Source: Candidatus Goldiibacteriota bacterium (GTDB taxonomy: Bacteria > Oederibacteriota > PGYV01 > DYJU01). Taken from it: a stretch of 37,533 nt of DNA. The translations under genes and the position numbers were made by a program. This document shows positions 16,715-26,381 of this stretch, piece by piece; position 1 is the first letter of the stretch, and the number at the start of each line of letters is the position of its first letter. The notes beneath the pieces were generated by a model. That model was given only the letters and a program-made list of their open reading frames with translations, did not search any database and was not told the DNA's origin. The stretch lies in the NCBI GenBank assembly GCA_938034975.1, contig CALHNI010000065.1, forward strand, positions 1 through 37,533. Reading direction: 5' to 3'.

Positions 16715-18715
16715 TTAATATTTTTTTATTATATGTGTTCCTGGGTAATAATGTAATAATATTTCTTTATAATTTTTTCCATTATCTGCCATGCCTTTGA
16801 CTCCACGCTGACACATGCCAACCCCGTGTCCCCAACCAGCACCATAGATAAACACTTCATCTATAAATCCATCATCATCTTTTGAATACTCCCATTTAAT
16901 AACATTACTTCTTATTTTTCCTAGTATATTTCTTAAAGGATCAAATTTAAAATTTTTTGAACCTTTTTCACCTATTACCATCATTTCTGTTAAAGCCCCG
17001 TATTTTGCTCTTTTCACAGGTATTAAATCTTTTATTCTGCCTATTTTTTCTTTTTTATTAATATACATTATCAAACTTTCAGAATCAAAATATCTTATCC
17101 ATCTAAAACTTATTTCGTTATCACCTGTTGCCTTGCAATAAACATCCGGTAAACTTCTAACCCACTCCTCAAAATAAAAGGGGGAAAGTGGAAACTGCCA
17201 GTTGTTTTGTTCACCATCATAAATTCCTTTTAAATTCGGAATTCTTTTGAATCCCCATACATCAGAAACATCCTGTGTATGTCCGCCACAACAGTGAGAA
17301 TAAAATGTATCAATAAATTTTTCTTCATCATTTATCAAAACTTCTCCGGTTGTTTCATCAACCGCTTCATTTGTTTTTTTATTTTCGCCCGAAATACCTT
17401 TATAAACAGCACAATGTTGTGAAGCACATAAATCAAAACCTTCTTTTTTATGCCGGTCAAGGTGTTTTAAAGTATATGTTCTTGCTGCAACTGCCTGGGC
17501 TTTTAATGCTTCTTTATGCCACTGTGTTGGTATTTCAGAAGGAACAACACCATATAAATATTCTTCAATATTTATAATATTTATAAGATTTATTTTTTTA
17601 TCTACCGCAAGTATCATAAAGTCACCACGGTAAGTTGTATCTTTTTTTTCCGCCCAGTAAAAACCTTCTCCATGATGAATATTATAAATATTTGTTGTTG
17701 AATCTTTATTTAATCGCATTATAAAAATTTTATCCTTAAAATATATTTTCTCGCCGTTAAAACTTAAAAAAGCCCTGTTATTATCAAAATCAATGTTATA
17801 CTCTTTTAATTTTTCCCCCTTTAATACAAACTGTCCTTTTTCATTACGAATTTCAAAATCACTCCCACATTTAAATGAAATAGAATCAACTCCTTTAAGT
17901 AAACCGATTTTTATTATCGGTATTTCACCGGATGCTATTGTCTTTTTATCAGGTGGTATATATATTTCCCTTTTTTGCTTTATTTCCTTATTATATTCTT
18001 CCTGTTTTATCTTTAATTCATCTATATTTGACATATAATAATTTATTTTATCACTGGCTTCTATGTCTTTAGGGTCAATATTATTTACAATCACCCAGTA
18101 TTTATAAGAATTTAAAAAATCTTTTTTTCTCTCATAAAGTCGCGCAATTTTTTTATTTAATTCTGTATATGTTTTATCAGCAGCAATTGCTTTTTTATAA
18201 TAATTTATTGCTTCTTCTAAATTTTTTTTTTCCACATAAAGTTCAGCAATTTTGATATAAATAATTACTTTACGCGTGTCCAATTTTAATGCTTCATTAA
18301 ATTTTTCTAGCGCTTCCTCAAACTTTTTTTCTTTTAACAAAATGCATCCCCACCAGAAAAAAACTTCCCAGTTAATTATATTTGTATTTATAAAAAATCT
18401 GATTTCTTTTTCTGCTTCCTTGTATTTTTTTAAAAAATAAAAAATTTTAGCGAGTTCAAAATGCGCCCTTGATTCATTGTTATTTATTTCAAGAATTTTT
18501 TTATAAATTTCTCCTGCTTTTTCATTTTCTCCGAATTCCTTATAAATAGAAGCAAGATTAAAATAGTCAAAAGTATTTTCACTTGAATAATTTTTGTAAA
18601 ATTTTTCAGGATTGGTTAATTTACTTGAATAATAAAAATCAATAAAAGATATAAAATTATCCGAATAACATATATTTGAGAAAAGATAAATAAATAAAAG
18701 AATATATAATATCAT
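16715..18715 (-). CDS. Exported TPR protein with SpoIID/LytB domain
   Basis: A 666-residue protein with an N-terminal signal-like stretch (about 1-18). TPR-type helical repeats run from about 45 to 230. The C-terminal half is a SpoIID domain: [12 protein letters not shown] holds the catalytic-type glutamate of SpoIID, followed by [12 protein letters not shown], and near the end [17 protein letters not shown] (His630) is the family hallmark. SpoIID in Bacillus is a lytic transglycosylase acting on denuded glycan strands; in non-sporulating diderms related proteins probably trim peptidoglycan. Its start overlaps the lptB stop as ATGA, tying wall cutting to LPS export. The TPR fusion may recruit partners. 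The specific role is inferred. Confidence 0.92.
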   Translation of the reverse strand: MILYILLFIYLFSNICYSDNFISFIDFYYSSKLTNPEKFYKNYSSENTFDYFNLASIYKEFGENEKAGEIYKKILEINNNESRAHFELAKIFYFLKKYKEAEKEIRFFINTNIINWEVFFWWGCILLKEKKFEEALEKFNEALKLDTRKVIIYIKIAELYVEKKNLEEAINYYKKAIAADKTYTELNKKIARLYERKKDFLNSYKYWVIVNNIDPKDIEASDKINYYMSNIDELKIKQEEYNKEIKQKREIYIPPDKKTIASGEIPIIKIGLLKGVDSISFKCGSDFEIRNEKGQFVLKGEKLKEYNIDFDNNRAFLSFNGEKIYFKDKIFIMRLNKDSTTNIYNIHHGEGFYWAEKKDTTYRGDFMILAVDKKINLINIINIEEYLYGVVPSEIPTQWHKEALKAQAVAARTYTLKHLDRHKKEGFDLCASQHCAVYKGISGENKKTNEAVDETTGEVLINDEEKFIDTFYSHCCGGHTQDVSDVWGFKRIPNLKGIYDGEQNNWQFPLSPFYFEEWVRSLPDVYCKATGDNEISFRWIRYFDSESLIMYINKKEKIGRIKDLIPVKRAKYGALTEMMVIGEKGSKNFKFDPLRNILGKIRSNVIKWEYSKDDDGFIDEVFIYGAGWGHGVGMCQRGVKGMADNGKNYKEILLHYYPGTHIIKKY

Positions 18716-19446
18716 AATGTAAACTTTTCTCCGAGATATATTTCCCTTGCCTTTTTATCATTTATAAGTTTTTTAGCCGACCCTGATAAAAGAATTTTTC
18801 CCTGATAAAGAATATATGCCCTGTCAGTTATTGATAAAGTTTCACGAACATTATGATCGGTAATTAATATACCTATCCCCTTTTTTCTTAGATCCTTTAT
18901 TATATTTTGAATATCAAAAACAGCAATTGGGTCTATCCCGACAAATGGTTCATCTAAAAGTATAAAACTCGGAGATAAAACAAGCGAACGGGCAATTTCA
19001 ACCCGTCTTCTTTCTCCGCCGGACAAAGTATAGGCTTTTTGTTTTGCCAGATGTGATATTTTTAATTCTTCCAGTAAAAATTCTTTTTTTTTCCTTTTTT
19101 CATCTTCTCCCATTTTTAAAAATTCAAATATTGCATCAAGATTTTCTTCAACTGTTAGTTTCCTGAATATAGATGGTTCCTGTGATAAATAACTTAAGCC
19201 ATAAAGCGCCCTTTTGTGCATCGGAAAACTTGTCATATTTATTAATTGCTTACCGTCCTTTATAAAAATTTCACCAGCATCAGGCTGAATAATACCTAAA
19301 ATCATATAAAAAGTCGTTGTTTTCCCTGCACCATTTGGTCCTAAAAGTCCGACTATTTCTCCTTCCTTTACTTCAATGCTGACATCATCAACCACTTTTT
19401 TCCTGTTATAAATTTTTACCAGGTGTTCTGTTTTTAATTCCTTCAT
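18712..19446 (-). CDS. lptB: LPS export ABC transporter ATP-binding protein
   Basis: A 244-residue cytoplasmic ATPase that powers LPS extraction through LptF/LptG. The ATG at 19446 is used rather than an upstream one at 19473 because AGGAG lies five bases before it. Walker A is GPNGAGKT (36-43), the signature is LSGGERRR and Walker B FILLDEPF with the LptB-typical GIDP after it. Membership of LptB rather than another ABC ATPase is supported by lptA and lptC immediately upstream. LptF and LptG are not in the window. Confidence 0.96.
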   Translation of the reverse strand: MKELKTEHLVKIYNRKKVVDDVSIEVKEGEIVGLLGPNGAGKTTTFYMILGIIQPDAGEIFIKDGKQLINMTSFPMHKRALYGLSYLSQEPSIFRKLTVEENLDAIFEFLKMGEDEKRKKKEFLLEELKISHLAKQKAYTLSGGERRRVEIARSLVLSPSFILLDEPFVGIDPIAVFDIQNIIKDLRKKGIGILITDHNVRETLSITDRAYILYQGKILLSGSAKKLINDKKAREIYLGEKFTL

Positions 19447-19483
19447 TGGCTCTCCTTTATGTAAATTATTCATTTATTATTAT

Positions 19484-20314
19484 CTACTTTTTTTGACTTT
19501 TTTCAATTTCTTTTGATGTTTTTTCAAATTCTTCATAAAAGAGTTTTGACCATATATTACCTTTTAATTTTATAGTTTTACTTGCTGTGTTAAACGAAAT
19601 TGTTTCTGCTAAGAAAAATGATGTTTTCTTTTTTATAACTGAATTGCCATCCAGGTAAAGTTCTTTTCTGTTTTCATCATATGAAATCTTATCAGCAAAA
19701 GCAATTATATCTTTTGTTTTTACTTTTATTCTTTTCTTTTTTTTATCTGCAATTATTTTTTCGTTATCAATATCATATTCCACCTGATCAGCAAATAATG
19801 TAATAGTATTTCCATCATCCATAACTTTTACAACCACAACATCATCATTGGCAATTACTCTGTTAAAATTATCAACATATTTTATTTTTTTTGATGTCAA
19901 TTTAATACTATTTTTTTTGTAATTAACTGTAATATTACCTTCAGCATACGCTTCTTTTTTATAATCAATACTTTCTAATTTATCAGCATAAAGAACAATA
20001 TCTCCGGCTATTACTTTTACATTTTTTTCAAACATTGCTTTTGATGTTTCTCTTTCAAAATTCATTGAATCAGATTTTATTATAATTTCTTTTATTTTTA
20101 TTTTACTTTTTTTATCTCTTTTAAAATCTTTACTTTTTTTATCTTCTTTTATTTCTGCTTTTGGTATAACTTCTTTACTTTCTGTCTGCTGTATTTCTTT
20201 TACTTTATTTATTTCATCAATGATATTTTTATTAAATAACCCCTCGTATTTGGTATCCTGAATATGATGGCATGAAACAAAAAAAAACAGGACTATGAAT
20301 AACCTAATTTTCAT
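19484..20314 (-). CDS. lptA: LptA/OstA-family LPS transport protein, putative lipoprotein
   Basis: A 276-residue OstA-like protein. Residues after about 75 form the repeated beta-strand pattern of the LPS bridge, such as KAMFEKNVKVIAGDIVLYAD and EAYAEGNITVNYKKNSI. The N terminus ends in VSC (Cys15), suggesting a lipid anchor, whereas classical LptA is a free periplasmic protein. The chain is also longer than the typical 160-190 residues, with a lysine-rich linker before the beta-jellyroll. The gene overlaps lptC by 11 bases and precedes lptB by 37 bases. It could have LptC-like or outer-membrane-facing character, but the bridge role is well supported. Confidence 0.88.
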   Translation of the reverse strand: MKIRLFIVLFFFVSCHHIQDTKYEGLFNKNIIDEINKVKEIQQTESKEVIPKAEIKEDKKSKDFKRDKKSKIKIKEIIIKSDSMNFERETSKAMFEKNVKVIAGDIVLYADKLESIDYKKEAYAEGNITVNYKKNSIKLTSKKIKYVDNFNRVIANDDVVVVKVMDDGNTITLFADQVEYDIDNEKIIADKKKKRIKVKTKDIIAFADKISYDENRKELYLDGNSVIKKKTSFFLAETISFNTASKTIKLKGNIWSKLFYEEFEKTSKEIEKSQKK

Positions 20315-20855
20315 TTTTTAAGTCCTTTGCTTTCAGTTCAACTTTATTTTTTAATTTAATGTTTTTAAGACCCGCGTCAGATTCAAAACCAACACCTTTT
20401 ATGTGGTTTTTGTCCTTTATTATTTCAACTTCTGCATCTGAGTAAATTTTCTTTTCCCTATCATCCCAGAATAACTTATTTGTTTTTAAAATAATACCGT
20501 TAGAAGCATTTAAAACAACATTATCAATTACCTGAATGGCATTTGTTTCAGTGTTTATTTCTGCCCTGTCACCATAAAGAACCGAAATTTTACCATCGTC
20601 TTCAAAGAATTTTACGGTAACAAACTGGGCAAATGCCTTTTTTTTCATTTCAAAAATTTGAGCTGCTTTTGATATAATCTCAACTTTTAATTTTCCATTT
20701 TCTGTTGATTTTAACTTAAAACCTTCTATTATAAAATTAGGAATATCTTCTATATTTTCTCCTATCGGCAGTTTGGGTTTTATTTTTTTTTCTTTCTGAC
20801 ATCCCCCAAAAAAACAAAGGAGCAAAATTAAAATTATTATTAAAAATTTTTTCAT
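20304..20855 (-). CDS. lptC: LptC-family LPS export protein
   Basis: A 183-residue protein with the beta-jellyroll of LptC (DUF1239): an N-terminal hydrophobic anchor followed by a beta-strand ladder including AFAQFVTVKFFEDDGKISVL and later AEINTETNAIQVIDNVVL. The N terminus ends in FGGC (Cys19), so the protein may be anchored as a lipoprotein instead of by a single helix as in E. coli. LptC receives LPS from LptBFG and passes it to LptA. Overlap with lptA supports the pairing. Confidence 0.9.
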   Translation of the reverse strand: MKKFLIIILILLLCFFGGCQKEKKIKPKLPIGENIEDIPNFIIEGFKLKSTENGKLKVEIISKAAQIFEMKKKAFAQFVTVKFFEDDGKISVLYGDRAEINTETNAIQVIDNVVLNASNGIILKTNKLFWDDREKKIYSDAEVEIIKDKNHIKGVGFESDAGLKNIKLKNKVELKAKDLKNEN

Positions 20856-20900
20856 TTATTACCTCTGCTTTTTTTAAATTTCTTTTTGTAAATTTTAATC

Positions 20901-21794
20901 TTATACTTTAACAGATTTCCATCTGTCATGGATCCATGCCCACTGATAAGGGTGGTTTAAAATCATAGCACTTATTTCCATATTATATTTTTCAGCCAGT
21001 TCCTCAACTGACGCATTTAATATATTATCATACGGCTTATTAATTATTATTTTATAATAACCGTTATTTAATCTTAAAGCAAAAAGAGTCAATAAATAAC
21101 AATTAAATTTTTGTGCAAGCAAAACTGGTGCAATAGGTGTTTTTGCAGGTTGTCCCAAAAAATTTATAATTTTACTTTCAACTTTTGTATCCTGGTCAAC
21201 CAGAACTCCCAAAAACATACCTTTTTTAAGTTCTTTTATTAAATCTTTTGATATTTTATCTCTGTCAAAAACCTTTACTCCTCCTTTTTGTCTGGTGTGG
21301 TTGACTATATTATTTAATTTTTCATCAAATAAATTTTTACCGATAACTCCTATGTTATAACCCCGAAAAGCAAAATACTGCGGTATTATTTCCCAATTTG
21401 AAAAATGCCCAGTGATTGCAATGATGGCTTTTTTTTCAGAAAATGCTTTTTCAAAGTATTCAATACCTTCAACTTCTTTTACAAGATTTGCTATCTTTTC
21501 AGGTCTCCACAAAGTGAATTTTACAAATTCAAAAACACCTATACCATAGTTGCTGAAATTTTTTTTTGCAAAATCTTCTTTTTCTCTTTTAGACAATTTT
21601 CCTTGATAAACAATATCCAGATTTTTATAAATTATATTCCTTTCTTTTTTAAAAAAATAAAAACATATCCGACCTAAAAATTTACCTAATTGGGTTGCAA
21701 GACGCCATGGCACAAACAAAAAAACAAATCTTATCAACCTGATAAAAATTATTAAAAAAAAATTTCTTACTTTTTTAAATATTTTGATCTTCAC
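20901..21794 (-). CDS. LpxL/LpxM-type lipid A late acyltransferase
   Basis: A 297-residue inner-membrane acyltransferase. After an amphipathic and hydrophobic N terminus (about 12-30) it has the HX4E motif in ITGHFSNWEI (H130, E135), the catalytic dyad of the LpxL/LpxM/HtrB family, and the later LGVLVDQD and FLGQPAKTP segments typical of it. It would transfer a secondary acyl chain onto Kdo-lipid A. It overlaps kdsC by 20 bases and follows it in the Kdo-export operon, which fits an enzyme using Kdo-bearing substrate. Which position is acylated is not predictable. Confidence 0.93.
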   Translation of the reverse strand: MKIKIFKKVRNFFLIIFIRLIRFVFLFVPWRLATQLGKFLGRICFYFFKKERNIIYKNLDIVYQGKLSKREKEDFAKKNFSNYGIGVFEFVKFTLWRPEKIANLVKEVEGIEYFEKAFSEKKAIIAITGHFSNWEIIPQYFAFRGYNIGVIGKNLFDEKLNNIVNHTRQKGGVKVFDRDKISKDLIKELKKGMFLGVLVDQDTKVESKIINFLGQPAKTPIAPVLLAQKFNCYLLTLFALRLNNGYYKIIINKPYDNILNASVEELAEKYNMEISAMILNHPYQWAWIHDRWKSVKV

Positions 21795-22323
21795 GATTTA
21801 TATACCAAGAAATGCTTTCTTTCCATATCCCTTTTGCTTTTAATAGAACTTCAACAAATTCACGAACACAACCTTCTCCGCCTTTTTTTTTACAAATATA
21901 ATGCGATATTTTCTTTACTTCATCACATGAATCCTGTGGAGCAACTGAAAATCCACATTTTTTCATAACAGGTACATCTATAAGGTCATCTCCAATAAAA
22001 CAAATTTCTTCATCTTTTAATTTATATTTTTGTTTTATTTCATTATATGCTTCAATTTTTTTCATTAAATTTTGATAAACTATGTCTATATTTAGTTCTT
22101 TTGCTCTTAATTCTATAACTTTTGAATATCTTCCGCTTAAAATAGCAAAATTTATTCCCATTTTTTGTGCGATAAAAATACCAACTCCGTCTTTTACATC
22201 AAAATTTTTATATTCAGTATTATCACTGCCGACTATTATTTTACCATCGGTAAGAACCCCATCAACATCCAAAAAAATATATTTTATTTTTTTTAATTTA
22301 TCCTTTAAATTTTTTCTCATCAA
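21775..22323 (-). CDS. kdsC: 3-deoxy-D-manno-octulosonate 8-phosphate phosphatase
   Basis: A 182-residue C0-type HAD phosphatase that makes free Kdo from Kdo 8-phosphate. Motif I is FLDVDGVLTDG (D19, D21), motif II falls in AILSGRYS and the motif III/IV region is GDDLIDVPVMKKCG. Length and motifs are typical of KdsC tetramers. The gene starts with tandem ATG codons and overlaps the kdsD stop by four bases, so kdsD and kdsC are coupled; downstream it overlaps the acyltransferase gene. KdsA and KdsB are not in the window. Confidence 0.96.
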   Translation of the reverse strand: MMRKNLKDKLKKIKYIFLDVDGVLTDGKIIVGSDNTEYKNFDVKDGVGIFIAQKMGINFAILSGRYSKVIELRAKELNIDIVYQNLMKKIEAYNEIKQKYKLKDEEICFIGDDLIDVPVMKKCGFSVAPQDSCDEVKKISHYICKKKGGEGCVREFVEVLLKAKGIWKESISWYINREDQNI

Positions 22324-23285
22324 ATTACACCTGATTTTAAAATATCGTGGAGATGAATTATTCCCTTTAATTTACCTTTTTTATCAGGAATTAAAAGAAC
22401 AGTTATTGCATTTTTTTCCATATTAGACAAAGCAGTAATAACAAGTTCATCTTCATCTATTATTTTAGGATTTTTAATCATTATTTCCCGCATTGGCAAA
22501 TTATAAGGATTTTCATTTTTTTCAAATAAACGCCTTAAATCACCATCTGTAAAAATTCCTGCTATGAATCCTTTTTCATCAATAACTGCCGTGCACCCAA
22601 ATCTTTTGTTTGTCATAACCAGCATTGCTTCTTTTAATTTTGTATTTAAACCAACATAAGGAACTTCTTCATCTGTATGCATTATATCCTTTACTTTTAA
22701 AATAAGTTTTTTTCCTAATGAACCACCTGGATGCAACATTGCAAAATCTTCTTTTTTAAAATTCCTGATTTTTAAAAGAGTAACTGCCAAACTATCCCCA
22801 ATTGCAAGCTGAACTGTTGTAGATGCAGTTGGAGCAAGCCCCATAGGGCATGCTTCTTTTTCAACATAAGAGTTTAAAACGCAATCTGCTTTTTTTGCAA
22901 GAGTTGAATTTTTTTTACCTGTTATTGCTATTATCGGAATAGAAAGACGCTTTAAAGATGGTAAGAGTTCTATCACTTCTTCTGTCTCTCCGCTCTGGGA
23001 TATTATTATTACAACATCATTTTTCATTATAATTCCTATATCACCATGAACTGCTTCAACAGGATGTAAAAAAATAGAAGGAGTCCCAGTAGAAGAAAAA
23101 GTTGAAGATATTTTTTGTCCTATAAGACCTGATTTACCCAAACCAGTAATAATAACTTTGCCTTTGCAATTTAAAATTATTTTTATAGCATTTTCAAAAT
23201 TTTTATCAACTTTACACTTTAATAATGCTTTTGCTTCTTCTTTTAAAACCTTTTCTATTTCTCTTTTGATATCAATTTTTTTCAT
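22320..23285 (-). CDS. kdsD: Arabinose-5-phosphate isomerase
   Basis: A 321-residue KpsF/GutQ-family enzyme converting ribulose 5-phosphate to arabinose 5-phosphate, the first committed precursor of Kdo. An N-terminal SIS domain contains GLGKSGLIGQKISSTFSSTG, the HPVEAVHGDIG loop with its catalytic-region histidines, and SQSGETEE. The C-terminal third has two CBS domains, beginning VKDIMHTDEEVP and MREIMIKNPKI. Length is normal. It begins two bases after the zinc-ribbon gene and overlaps kdsC. Confidence 0.96.
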   Translation of the reverse strand: MKKIDIKREIEKVLKEEAKALLKCKVDKNFENAIKIILNCKGKVIITGLGKSGLIGQKISSTFSSTGTPSIFLHPVEAVHGDIGIIMKNDVVIIISQSGETEEVIELLPSLKRLSIPIIAITGKKNSTLAKKADCVLNSYVEKEACPMGLAPTASTTVQLAIGDSLAVTLLKIRNFKKEDFAMLHPGGSLGKKLILKVKDIMHTDEEVPYVGLNTKLKEAMLVMTNKRFGCTAVIDEKGFIAGIFTDGDLRRLFEKNENPYNLPMREIMIKNPKIIDEDELVITALSNMEKNAITVLLIPDKKGKLKGIIHLHDILKSGVI

Positions 23286-23287
23286 TT

Positions 23288-24031
23288 TTATACTTTCATT
23301 ATATTATTAACTTCCTCAATATACCATATACGCGCACAATTATCGCAGGTCAATATTTTGGTTTTCTTTTTTACTTCAATTACAGCCTGTGGTCTTATTG
23401 CAAATCTACACCCGCTGCAGACCCCATCACCATCAGCATTAACTTCAATAGATGCCATTGCCAGCCTTTTTCCGCTCCTAATTCTTTCATATCTTTCTAA
23501 CCATCCTCTGTCAATTCCCTTCATCATTTCTTTTCTTTTTTCAATCTTAATGTTTATTTCATTTTCTTTTTCAGCAATTTTTTTATTAAACTCTTCTATT
23601 TCATTTTTAAACTTTTTTTCTTCATCTTTTAATAAATTTTCCTGTTCCGCAAAATGTTTCATTTCCCGATATTCTTCTTCCATTATTAGTAAAATCTCAT
23701 CTTCAAATTTTTCTATTTCAGAACGAATTGTTTTTATTTCCAACTGTAATGCTTTATATGCCTCATTTGTTTTTATCATTGATATCTGGGAATCTTTTTG
23801 TTTAATCTCGCTTTCCCTCTGCTTTATTTCAAGTTCTAATTCTAATTTTTTTTTCTTAAAAAAATCCAATTTTTTTTTCTTTTCTTCAAAAATCCGCCGT
23901 TCTTCTTTTATTTTTTCCTCTATGTTTTTTATTCTTTCTTTCATATTACTAACCTCATCTTCATATTTCACAATCTGCTCATCTATCTTGTGCAAATCAA
24001 TCAATCTTTCTAAAATTTCTTTGTCGGTCAT
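23288..24031 (-). CDS. Coiled-coil zinc-ribbon protein (DUF164/CdsZ-like)
   Basis: A 247-residue protein of the C4-type zinc-ribbon family (CT398/CdsZ/DUF164). The start at 24031 is preferred over 24043 because GGAGG lies five bases before it and inside the longer reading. A long charged coiled coil fills roughly residues 10-180; the C-terminal zinc ribbon has two CxxC pairs in CSGCRFAIRPQ and LTCDNCARIWY. Chlamydial CT398 and Helicobacter HP0958/FlgZ bind sigma-54 or export components, but such roles differ among lineages. It is the first gene of the envelope operon, just after the terminator at 24067-24101. Confidence 0.9.
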   Translation of the reverse strand: MTDKEILERLIDLHKIDEQIVKYEDEVSNMKERIKNIEEKIKEERRIFEEKKKKLDFFKKKKLELELEIKQRESEIKQKDSQISMIKTNEAYKALQLEIKTIRSEIEKFEDEILLIMEEEYREMKHFAEQENLLKDEEKKFKNEIEEFNKKIAEKENEINIKIEKRKEMMKGIDRGWLERYERIRSGKRLAMASIEVNADGDGVCSGCRFAIRPQAVIEVKKKTKILTCDNCARIWYIEEVNNIMKV

Positions 24032-24066
24032 TTTTTCCTCCATATAAATTTTAGAGTATAAATAAA

Positions 24067-24101
24067 AAAAGCCGCACTTCGCATTTTGCGGTGCGGCTTT
24101 T
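24067..24101 (-). terminator. Strong intrinsic terminator after the glycosyltransferase gene
   Basis: AAAGCCGCAC (24068-24077) pairs with GTGCGGCTTT (24091-24100), extended by an A-T pair, with an inner CGCA/TGCG stem and a TTT loop. On the minus strand it is followed by a run of seven T residues. It lies between the glycosyltransferase stop and the start of the envelope operon and could act in both directions. Confidence 0.88.
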
Positions 24102-24115
24102 ATTTTTCATCTTAT

Positions 24116-25264
24116 TCAGCCCTCTATATTTATGGTGCCGAACTTTTTCATACCGGCAAGTCCACCTTTTATAAAATTCAATTTTGAAAAATAGTGAATA
24201 ATGGCATAGGTAAAAAACTTTCTTTTGGGTTTCATTTTAAAAACCGGCCAGAAAAATTTTAATTTAAAAATGCCAGTCAATAATAAAAGCACCAGCAGAA
24301 ATATCCAGTTATTCAGAACTTCTGATACCCCGCCTTTTATTAATAAGAAAATAATGAAAAACAAAAATCCAAATCCAAAATTATGAAATAAAGCAAAATC
24401 ACCAATATAAATAATTCCTTTAACAGGAAAAGGTATAGGTATAGATATCCCTTTAAAATATTGAATATAAAATTCAAGGACATTTTTAGCGTGTTTTTTA
24501 ATTAGCAATGGATGACCAAAACCATAACCCCAGAGTTGTTTATAAAATTGCTGTGGGGTTGCTCTATGCATATGATCAACAACTGCTGATGGCTGAAAAT
24601 ATAATTTAAAACCATTCTTTAGTATTCTTAAATTAAAATCCACATCTTCGCCGGTTATTTCATGCCAGAATTCTTTTCCTATTGATTCTACTGCTTTGCG
24701 TGATGCTGCAAGATTTGCAGTTGCAAAAAATGGACATGTCTGTGAACCATTTACTTCTGATGGTAAATCTTTCTTTATCTCAGGATAATAACCACCGTTT
24801 TTCATTCCACACCTGTCACCGATTGTTAAAAATCCAATCTGTTCACAATATGCCTCAGTATCATTATTCGCATCTGTTCTTAAAGTATAAATTTCACCGC
24901 CCACAAGTCCTATTTTTTCATCTTTTAAAAATGGTTCTATCATTTTGTCAATCCAGTCCTGATGTGGCGCACAATCCCCGTCTGTAAATAAAATATAATC
25001 ACCTTTTGCCACTTTTAAAGCAGCATTTCTTGCATGACCTGGCGATTTTGAATCAGGGACTTCTATAACAGTTATGAATTGATATTTTTCTTTCCATTTA
25101 TTTATTATTTCAACTGTCTTATCTTTTGAACCGCCATCTGCAAAAAGAATTTCCATCCTGTCACGTGGATAAGACACATTTAAAAGATATTGTATGGTTG
25201 TTTCTATGGTTCTTTCTGCATTTCTCACCGGCAATATAATACTGACAAATGGCTTTTCTGCCAT
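24116..25264 (-). CDS. Family 2 glycosyltransferase with C-terminal membrane helices
   Basis: A 382-residue GT-A enzyme. The ATG at 25264 is used because GGAGG lies six bases before it; the longer reading would start with TTG. The catalytic domain (about 1-230) shows FVSIILPVRN, DGGSKDKTVEII, the metal-binding region LFTDGDCAPHQDW and GEDVDFNLRI. Hydrophobic segments near 275-345 are two or three membrane helices, placing it at the inner membrane. It probably transfers a sugar to a lipid carrier or a growing polysaccharide; donor and acceptor cannot be named. It has its own promoter (25303-25330) and terminator, so it appears to be a single-gene unit. Confidence 0.92.
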   Translation of the reverse strand: MAEKPFVSIILPVRNAERTIETTIQYLLNVSYPRDRMEILFADGGSKDKTVEIINKWKEKYQFITVIEVPDSKSPGHARNAALKVAKGDYILFTDGDCAPHQDWIDKMIEPFLKDEKIGLVGGEIYTLRTDANNDTEAYCEQIGFLTIGDRCGMKNGGYYPEIKKDLPSEVNGSQTCPFFATANLAASRKAVESIGKEFWHEITGEDVDFNLRILKNGFKLYFQPSAVVDHMHRATPQQFYKQLWGYGFGHPLLIKKHAKNVLEFYIQYFKGISIPIPFPVKGIIYIGDFALFHNFGFGFLFFIIFLLIKGGVSEVLNNWIFLLVLLLLTGIFKLKFFWPVFKMKPKRKFFTYAIIHYFSKLNFIKGGLAGMKKFGTINIEG

Positions 25265-25302
25265 CTTCAACCTCCTTTTTATAAAGTTAAATTTGGTTTT
25301 AA

Positions 25303-25330
25303 ATTATATAAAAAAAAATTTTTTTTTCAA
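25303..25330 (-). promoter_or_regulatory. Promoter of the glycosyltransferase gene
   Basis: On the minus strand TTGAAA (25330-25325) and a consensus TATAAT (25308-25303) are separated by 16 bases, about 38 bases before the start codon at 25264. It sits just downstream of dispersed repeat copy 3. Confidence 0.6.
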
Positions 25331-25345
25331 GTATAATTTTGAGTC

Positions 25346-25530
25346 CTTTAAATTGCATTTAAAGATTGAGATTTTCAGGAGAAAAAAACAAAAAAATATA
25401 TTATTAAAAACAATAAAATATTTAAAACAACACTTGTTCTTTATTTTAAATAAAAAAACGGATGAATAGAAGTAATGCATCATAAAAATAATAAAAAATT
25501 TTTGTTTTTCCGTGAAAACGCTTTTTAAAG
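25346..25530. repeat. Dispersed intergenic repeat, copy 3 (inverted relative to copies 1 and 2)
   Basis: This fills the gap between the glycosyltransferase and the 157-residue orphan. Read on the minus strand it aligns with 9797-10017 and 33869-34060 through CGTTTT, CAAAAATTTTTTATTATT, ATGCATT, CCGTTTTT, AAGTGTTGTTTTAAATATTT and the CTGAAAATC-CAATCTTT tail. Unlike the other two it lacks the second arm of the terminal hairpin. No gene is recognised in 25265-25617 apart from this repeat and the promoter. Confidence 0.68.
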
Positions 25531-25617
25531 GTTGAGTTAAAATGAATAAATATTTTTATTGGAATTATATTAGAGGCGGATTAATCAAAATATTAAAAAC
25601 TTTTAATTTATAAATTT

Positions 25618-26091
25618 TCAGGGTTTTTCTTCTTCTGATTTTAACTCTCTTCTATGTTTTCTTTTTTCTTCACCTTCAAATATAAATAAATCAAATACTG
25701 GTCTTATCCCCTTTTTTGCAGCGTCCTGTATTCTCTGAACTTCTTCGTCATCAAGTTCAATTGAACCTGTAAATTCAACGCCTCTGCGTAAATCGCCAAC
25801 AAATAATTGTTCGCCTTCTTCTGAGTCATAAACACTTTTGCCATGTTTCTGCCAGGAAACAAATACCCAGCGTGCCTTTCTTTCTTTTAATCTGCCTGCA
25901 AATTCAATTTCCCTACCGTCAAAATAATCAACAGTCCCATCTTCAAGTTCAATCTTAAATACCCCCATATATATATCTTTTATTATACCTTCCATACCAA
26001 TATATTTTTTAGGTCTTTTTACCGCTTCACGCGTCTGCCTGTCAATGTAATAGTCAAGATTTATTATTTTTACCCTGTGACCTACCTTCAT
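25618..26091 (-). CDS. Hypothetical protein, KOW/SH3-like N terminus
   Basis: A 157-residue soluble protein that I do not recognise. The N-terminal 60 residues suggest a small beta-barrel: VKIINLDYYIDR, GMEGIIKDIYMGVFKIELED and DGTVDYFDGREIEF alternate strand and glycine turns like KOW or SH3-type modules. Residues 70-140 include VFVSWQKHGKSVYDSEEG and an acidic stretch, and the C terminus is highly charged (KRKHRRELKSEEEKP). No signal peptide. GGAGG lies seven bases before the ATG and a consensus promoter about 27 bases upstream, so it is very likely a real, independently expressed gene. It borders the mobile-element-like region. Confidence 0.8.
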   Translation of the reverse strand: MKVGHRVKIINLDYYIDRQTREAVKRPKKYIGMEGIIKDIYMGVFKIELEDGTVDYFDGREIEFAGRLKERKARWVFVSWQKHGKSVYDSEEGEQLFVGDLRRGVEFTGSIELDDEEVQRIQDAAKKGIRPVFDLFIFEGEEKRKHRRELKSEEEKP

Positions 26092-26117
26092 ATTTTAACC
26101 TCCTTGTTTTTATGTTA

Positions 26118-26145
26118 ATTATATATTGAATTTTTTAAGTGTCAA
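26118..26145 (-). promoter_or_regulatory. Consensus sigma-70 promoter of the 157-residue orphan gene
   Basis: On the minus strand TTGACA (26145-26140) and TATAAT (26123-26118) are both perfect consensus hexamers, separated by 16 bases, with the ribosome site and ATG following. It is one of the two best promoter matches in the window. Confidence 0.75.
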
Positions 26146-26381
26146 GTAAACTTTTATATCCTAAAATCGCGATAGAAACATGAAACTATAAAAAATATGG
26201 ACAAAAAAATCTCAAAATTAAGATTAAAAAGATAAAAAATCAGAAGAATACAAAAGAGTATAAAAAAAAACAGGGAGTTAAGAAAAAATAGTGAAATAAA
26301 ATAATACCATATAAGTATAAAATAAAAAGAAGTATGAAAAGTTAAAAAGAAAAGTTAAGAAGAAGGCGGAGCCAAAGAGGA

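Noticed and set aside
23358-24047. A 229-codon plus-strand ORF
   Set aside because: It is antisense to the coiled-coil zinc-ribbon gene; its serine/phenylalanine-rich composition is the mirror of Lys/Glu codons.
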